From: Myxacorys almedinensis A
GTDB taxonomy: Bacteria; Cyanobacteriota; Cyanobacteriia; Leptolyngbyales; Leptolyngbyaceae
Direction of reading: 5' to 3'
Assembly (NCBI RefSeq): GCF_010091945.1
Contig: NZ_WVIE01000001.1
Location: forward strand, 186,001 to 250,000
Length of the DNA stretch: 64,000 nt
The translations under genes and the position numbers were made by a program. The notes beneath the pieces are model-generated. The model did not search any database and was not told the origin of the DNA. It was given only the letters and a program-made list of their open reading frames with translations. Below are positions 61,961-64,000 of this stretch, piece after piece (positions within the stretch are counted from its first letter, which is position 1; the number at the start of each line of letters is the position of its first letter).

Positions 61961-64000
61961 ATGGCAGTGAGCGTAGAGTGGGTTCTTCTCGGTGCAAACA
62001 TCCTTGCGATCGCAGGCAATATCGCTTTTTTCACCGCCGTGTTGCGTCGCTTTAAATGGCGCTCACCCGTCGGCAAATTTTTGATAGAAGCCCCTGAGCC
62101 ACGTTTGGAGCAGCAGATGCAAGCAGCCCTCTGGCGGCAATCCACCGTCGTTGAGGCAGCGCTAGACGGCATTGCTATCTTAAATGAACACGGTCAGTTT
62201 CTCTATCTCAACGATGCTCACCTTCGCATGTTTGGCTACCTATCAAAGGAGTTGGTTGGCAAAAGTTGGAAAAAACTCTACTATCCCGAAGAAATTAGCC
62301 GAATTGAGCGGGAAATCGTTCCTCTTCTCCAGCAGAACGGGCAGTGGCGCGGCGAAGTCGTCGCCAAACGCCGAGACAACAGTACATTTTTTGAGGAAGT
62401 GTCGCTCACGGTAACTGAAACAGGGTTTATTAGCGTCTGCCGGGACGTAACCGAACAAAAGCAAGCCGAACTTCGCCTCCGGATCTTAGACCGAGCCATT
62501 CGGGCTAGTAGCAATGGCATTATTATCACTGACTCCACCTGTGCTGATAATCCGATTATCTATGTCAACCCTGGTTTTGAGCGGATGACGGGCTACTCAG
62601 CAGACGAGGTAATCGGTAAAAATAGCCGCATTTTGCAAGGCGGTGAAACAGAGCAGCCTGCGATCGAGCAACTGCGCTGCGCGTTTCAAGACGGGGAAGA
62701 TTGCACCGTCACCTTACGAAACTATCGCAAAGATGGCTCTTTGTTCTGGAACGAGCTTTCCATTTCTCCGGTTTTAGATGCGGCAGGGCAGGTCACTCAC
62801 TATGTGGGAATTCAAGCCGACATTAGCGATCGCAAGCACGCTGAAGAAGCCTTGAAACGGCAATATCAACGGGCACTCTTGCTCAAGCAAATCACCCTAG
62901 AAATTCGCCAAAGTTTAGACACGCAGCAGATTTTTCAGACGGCAGCTACGCAGGTCGGTCATGCCTTTGGGGTCAATCGCTGCCTGATCCATGCCTATGT
63001 GTCTACCATAGACGACGCGATCTTGACAGAATTTGAATCTTTGCAAGGCGAAACCGAGTTTCCCAAAATTCCCATTGTGGCAGAGTATCTAGAGCCAGGG
63101 TGGAGCGCCATGACCGGGTTAACGGTGCCGATTGTTGGCAATCCCCATGTCGAGACTCTGCTGATCACCGATAGTGCGATCGCATCCCCCAATGTTTACA
63201 CCGAGCCGTTGCTGCGCGCTAGCCATGCCATTTGCGACCAGGTTTCTCTCAAATCTATGCTGGCCGTGCGAACGTCCTACCAGGGCGAACCCAACGGTGT
63301 CATTTGCTTGCATCAGTGCGATCGCTTCCGCCACTGGAGCCAAACCGAAATTGAACTGTTTGAAGCCGTTGCTGATCAAGTCGGTATTGCCCTTGCCCAA
63401 GCTCGGTTGCTCAAACAAGAAACTCTGCAACGGGAAAAGCTCACCGAGCAAAATCTCGCCTTAGCCCAAGCAAAACACGCCGCAGAAGCCGCAAATCGAG
63501 CAAAGAGCGAGTTTTTAGCCACCATGAGCCACGAAATTCGTACCCCTATGAATGCCGTGATTGGCTTAACAGAATTGCTGCTCGATATGGATCTCACCCC
63601 CCAACAGCAGGACTTTTTAGAAACTATTCGCAGTAGCGGAGATGCGTTGCTCACCATCATCAATGACATTCTAGATTTCTCAAAAATTGAATCAGGCAAG
63701 CTAGACGTCGAGCAGCAGCCGTTTGACTTACAAACCTGCCTCCACGAAACCATTGATTTAATGGCAGCTAAAGCGGCTGAAAAACAGATAGAGATTACCT
63801 CTCAGATTTCTCCTCAAACCCCAGCAACGCTTGTGGGTGATGGAACTCGGTTACGCCAAATTTTGGTGAATTTACTCAGCAATGCTCTTAAATTTACGGA
63901 TCGAGGGCAGGTTCAGTTGACCGTTGGCATTTTTCAACCAGAAAATGGGGTATCTAGACCTTGCAACTACTCCTCAGAACACTGCTCTGACCCCAACCAT
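61961..64000 (+). CDS. Sensor histidine kinase with PAS, LOV-like PAS and GAF domains, 3' truncated by window edge
   Basis: Open frame from the ATG at 61961 to the window end (680 codons), missing from the track because no stop is reached. Domain order: membrane segment (about 6-28), PAS1 (about 60-165), a LOV-like PAS2 (about 175-290), GAF (about 315-480), then HisKA with His524 ([20 protein letters not shown]) and a HATPase starting [16 protein letters not shown]2 reads [20 protein letters not shown] then [11 protein letters not shown]; the position of the flavin-reactive Cys (GxNCRFLQ) is Ser222. The rest of the HATPase and any receiver domains are outside the window. Confidence 0.93.
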   Translation, partial: MAVSVEWVLLGANILAIAGNIAFFTAVLRRFKWRSPVGKFLIEAPEPRLEQQMQAALWRQSTVVEAALDGIAILNEHGQFLYLNDAHLRMFGYLSKELVGKSWKKLYYPEEISRIEREIVPLLQQNGQWRGEVVAKRRDNSTFFEEVSLTVTETGFISVCRDVTEQKQAELRLRILDRAIRASSNGIIITDSTCADNPIIYVNPGFERMTGYSADEVIGKNSRILQGGETEQPAIEQLRCAFQDGEDCTVTLRNYRKDGSLFWNELSISPVLDAAGQVTHYVGIQADISDRKHAEEALKRQYQRALLLKQITLEIRQSLDTQQIFQTAATQVGHAFGVNRCLIHAYVSTIDDAILTEFESLQGETEFPKIPIVAEYLEPGWSAMTGLTVPIVGNPHVETLLITDSAIASPNVYTEPLLRASHAICDQVSLKSMLAVRTSYQGEPNGVICLHQCDRFRHWSQTEIELFEAVADQVGIALAQARLLKQETLQREKLTEQNLALAQAKHAAEAANRAKSEFLATMSHEIRTPMNAVIGLTELLLDMDLTPQQQDFLETIRSSGDALLTIINDILDFSKIESGKLDVEQQPFDLQTCLHETIDLMAAKAAEKQIEITSQISPQTPATLVGDGTRLRQILVNLLSNALKFTDRGQVQLTVGIFQPENGVSRPCNYSSEHCSDPNH

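Noticed and set aside
61961-64000. Blue-light photoreceptor of the true LOV type
   Set aside because: The reactive Cys position is Ser222, so a conventional flavin-cysteinyl photocycle is not expected.
1-64000. tRNA, rRNA, tmRNA or other structural RNA genes
   Set aside because: No tRNA-like TPsiC-arm pattern or rRNA core was recognised in the intergenic regions by eye; a tRNAscan or Infernal run would be decisive.

Overview
The window is a 64 kb piece of a cyanobacterial chromosome. Diagnostic genes are psaD (photosystem I), pcyA (phycocyanobilin synthesis), cphA and cphB (cyanophycin), a CRR7-type NDH-1 protein, and cyanobacteria-type DUF1517 and DUF2854 proteins. The palindrome GCGATCGC (HIP1) recurs throughout genes and gaps. 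Base composition is near 50% GC. Three classes of sensor kinase or serine/threonine kinase and many glycosyltransferases suggest a large-genome, probably filamentous (Leptolyngbya-like) cyanobacterium; that placement is inference. No rRNA, tRNA, CRISPR array, prophage or transposase gene was seen.

Layout. 0-10 kb: housekeeping (acnB cut by the left edge, a Uma2 nuclease, an MnmD-type tRNA methyltransferase, a GlsB-like stress protein, an RRM protein, fbaA, intein-free dnaX). 10-28 kb: aquaporin, then an exopolysaccharide region with a GT2-GtrA glycosyltransferase, a Wzy/ligase-like polymerase, one GT2 and two GT4 enzymes, a phosphodiester glycosidase-like protein, a Wza-like export protein carrying an SLH domain, and a Wzc-like tyrosine autokinase. 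A phosphoribosyltransferase, small membrane proteins and a family-4 uracil-DNA glycosylase are interspersed. 28-33 kb: trpE, psaD, a DICT-GAF histidine kinase, ispF. 33-42 kb: a NACHT-GUN4 fusion protein, trmD with a DUF1517 gene, cphB and cphA, and tatA (absent from the ORF track). 42-54 kb: two serine/threonine kinases, pcyA with an HTH-like partner, a cell-envelope group (GT2, NlpC/P60 peptidase, class A beta-lactamase-like hydrolase), a sigma-like regulator with a TPR protein, and an amidase. 54-64 kb: leuB, pilD, a polysaccharide deacetylase, a DUF4340 protein overlapping purU, a thioredoxin, DUF2854, CRR7, a lipid kinase, and a large sensor kinase cut by the right edge (also absent from the ORF track).

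How the genes work together. The Wza-like/Wzc-like pair with the polymerase and glycosyltransferases is a recognisable polysaccharide synthesis and export set. cphB and cphA form the cyanophycin storage and recycling pair. Most other genes are single housekeeping functions in short units.

Most unusual content. (1) A family of short, non-coding, MITE-like elements ending in CTAG occurs in five copies. Three sit between convergent genes, and in two of these the terminal CTAG supplies the TAG stop codon of the adjacent gene. (2) A STAND/NACHT NTPase has a C-terminal GUN4 (tetrapyrrole-binding) domain, a candidate signalling or defence sensor. (3) A LOV-like PAS domain has serine in place of the photoreactive cysteine. 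(4) Paired AGAAAATTTTCT palindromes and an ATGA-coupled small ORF lie upstream of the polysaccharide export genes. (5) Intergenic regions carry many short perfect tandem duplications.
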